A DNA stretch of 64,000 nt. Source: Pseudomonadota bacterium. GTDB lineage: Bacteria; Pseudomonadota; Gammaproteobacteria; Steroidobacterales; Steroidobacteraceae. Where the stretch lies: the NCBI GenBank assembly GCA_016704655.1, contig JADIZR010000007.1, forward strand, positions 62,001-126,000, in the 5' to 3' direction. Both the position numbers and the translations under genes were made by a program. Shown one piece after another: positions 62,978 through 64,000 of the stretch. How positions within the stretch are numbered: position 1 is the first letter of the stretch; each line of letters opens with the position of its first letter. The notes under the pieces were generated by a model. That model searched no databases. It had not been told where the DNA came from and saw nothing but the letters and a program-made list of their open reading frames with translations.

Positions 62978-63275
62978 GGTAAGGAAGTACAGGAAGGACA
63001 GGAAGGACAGGAAGGACAGAAGGGGGGGCCCCGCCCCGGGCGGCGGGCGGGGGCGGGTCTCGCCCCCCCACCTCTTCCCCCGCGCCCCGCGCCGGCCGCG
63101 GCCGGCGGCGCCGGGGGGCCGCGCCCGCCGGCGCCCGCGGCGGCCGCCGCGCGGGCGGCCCGCGGGGGGGCCGGGGGGGGGCGGGGGGGGGGGGGGGGGG
63201 CAGGGAGAAGAGGGCGGTTGCGGCAGTGCTGGCTATTCCTCCCCTTCCTGACCTTCCTCCCCTTCCTACCCCCTT
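62978..63275. repeat. GGAAGGACA minisatellite and G/C-homopolymer block 3
   Basis: It begins with five units of about nine bases (AGGAAGGACAGGAAGGACAG, 62982-63020), passes through about 190 bases made almost only of G and C with G runs up to 18, and ends with CCTTCC repeats (63239-63274), the reverse complement of the first units. The layout equals block 2 at 58.3 kb. It lies between convergent genes, where a terminator is expected. Confidence 0.6.
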
Positions 63276-63733
63276 CCCGAACTGCCAAACCCCCCGGCTC
63301 CCCGGTCGCTGGCCGAGAACGCCTCAACCACCTCGAACTCCACCTGCACGACGGGCACGACGACCATCTGCGCGATGCGCTCGCCCGGTTCGATCGTGAA
63401 GGCCGCCTGGCCGCGATTCCAGCACGAAACCATCACCTGCCCCTGGTAGTCCGAGTCGATCAGGCCGACAAGATTACCGAGCACGATGCCGTGCTTGTGA
63501 CCGAGACCTGAACGCGGCAGCAGCACGGCGGCCAGGCCCGGATCTTCGAGGTGGATGGCGATGCCGGTGGGAACCAGCTGCGTCTTGCCGGGTTCGAGCA
63601 CCAGCGGTGCGTCGAGGCACGCACGCAGGTCCAGACCAGCGGAACCGGGCGTCGCGTAGTGCGGCAGCGGATATTCCTTGCCGATGCGGGCATCGAGGAT
63701 GCGCACCTGCAGCTGCGGTCGCTGTGCACTCAT
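63266..63733 (-). CDS. dut: dUTP diphosphatase
   Basis: 155 residues from the ATG at 63733. The five dUTPase motifs appear in order: GSAGLDLRACLD, LLPRSGLGHKHGIVLGNLVG, LIDSDYQGQVMVSCWNRGQ, GERIAQMVVVPV and the C-terminal SDRGAGGFGSSGRG. It hydrolyses dUTP to dUMP. Its start overlaps the coaBC stop (ATGA), the usual coaBC-dut order in gammaproteobacteria. Confidence 0.95.
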   Translation of the reverse strand: MSAQRPQLQVRILDARIGKEYPLPHYATPGSAGLDLRACLDAPLVLEPGKTQLVPTGIAIHLEDPGLAAVLLPRSGLGHKHGIVLGNLVGLIDSDYQGQVMVSCWNRGQAAFTIEPGERIAQMVVVPVVQVEFEVVEAFSASDRGAGGFGSSGRG

Positions 63734-64000
63734 CGCGCTCGGCTCCCGGCGAAACGTTCGGCGATCACTTCGATCAACTCCCCGGCGAGCCGGCACTTCG
63801 GGCGCGCGCTCAAGTTCGCGCTTGCCGCCCTGCCAGTACAGCGTGAGCGCGTTGTCGTCGCAGTCGAAGGCGAGGCCTTCACCCACCTGGTTGGCGGCGA
63901 TCATGTCGAGCTTCTTGCCCTCGAGCTTGAGCAGCGCATTGCGTTCGACATTCTGCGTTTCGGCTGCAAAGCCGACCACGAACGGACGCGGCGATCCGGC
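63730..64000 (-). CDS. coaBC: CoaBC (Dfp) C-terminal part, frameshifted near 63800, 5' end outside the window
   Basis: The minus strand reads VGFAAETQNVERNALLKLEG, KKLDMIAANQVGEGLAFDCD and DNALTLYWQGGKREL, the end of the phosphopantothenoylcysteine synthetase domain. After EL the frame runs on into dut. The expected end, KCRLAGELIEVIAERFAGSR, then AR and TGA overlapping the dut start, is one frame over. A single indel at about 63795-63820 explains it. CoaBC is required for coenzyme A synthesis and is normally essential, so a sequencing error is the likely cause. Confidence 0.8.

Noticed and set aside
62982..63020. Short regularly spaced repeats (GGAAGGACA units) considered as a CRISPR array
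   Set aside because: Units are about nine bases, tandem, without unique spacers, and no cas gene is nearby. It is a minisatellite next to a G-rich block.

Overview
The window is 64 kb of high-GC bacterial DNA. The neighbourhoods xthA|pyrE and dut-coaBC, a FabR-type regulator, YcaQ and AmpG suggest a gammaproteobacterium, perhaps near the Xanthomonadales/Nevskiales/Steroidobacterales. This placement is an inference from gene content. Many otherwise normal genes carry single-base frameshifts (betC, lipocalin, a DUF2298 protein, a lipoprotein, two transposase genes, coaBC). CoaBC is expected to be essential, so much of this probably reflects indel errors in a draft or metagenome assembly rather than true decay.

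Layout. 0-10.6 kb: DUF349 protein, alpha/beta hydrolase, choline-sulfatase-like gene, PhoD-like phosphatase with an ATP-grasp enzyme, a TolB/TPR membrane protein, an encapsulin-type ferritin (EncFtn) with no shell gene, and a Cys/Met-metabolism PLP enzyme. 10.9-18.3 kb: one tightly overlapping operon led by a CarH/LitR-type B12 photoreceptor. It encodes two CFA-type methyltransferases, a DUF6134 protein, a lipocalin, a delta-9-type desaturase, an amine-oxidase-like flavoprotein and a DUF1365 protein. It looks like a light- or singlet-oxygen-responsive membrane lipid modification pathway.

18.4-33.9 kb: accessory DNA beside a complete tRNA-Gly(CCC) gene (33817-33890, minus strand). At least four extra copies of the last ~29 bp of this tRNA lie to its left (20938, 22327, 30561, 32993). 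Each is followed 50-80 bp further right by a variant of a GTGTGA direct-repeat motif. They divide the region into short cassettes with no integrase: a helix-turn-helix/nucleotidyltransferase pair; a CsbD/AI-2E transporter/cardiolipin synthase/acyl-CoA dehydrogenase/FabR block with a second, broken EncFtn; a DUF1254-type secreted pair; and a HigBA-like toxin-antitoxin pair. ParDE, a Tat-exported class A beta-lactamase and a decayed higB-higA lie just outside.

33.85-42.65 kb: inverted repeats built from the tRNA promoter and its 5' half. One 170-bp pair flanks a glycosylation module (DUF2298 protein, GtrA, truncated GT2). One 240-bp pair flanks an IS3-family element that is itself interrupted by an IS21-family element with a GCAGGC target duplication. 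42.8-64 kb: core-like genes, namely an SDR, ExoD, LysR/GST/YgiD, RhlE, an M20 peptidase, an exported chorismate mutase-cyclohexadienyl dehydratase fusion, YcaQ, a KstD-like flavoprotein, HdeD, TrmB, Rieske-AmpG-XthA, PyrE, Dut and the CoaBC end. Three G/C-homopolymer blocks (about 48.9, 58.3 and 63.0 kb) interrupt intergenic space, two of them beside truncated genes (EamA, marC).
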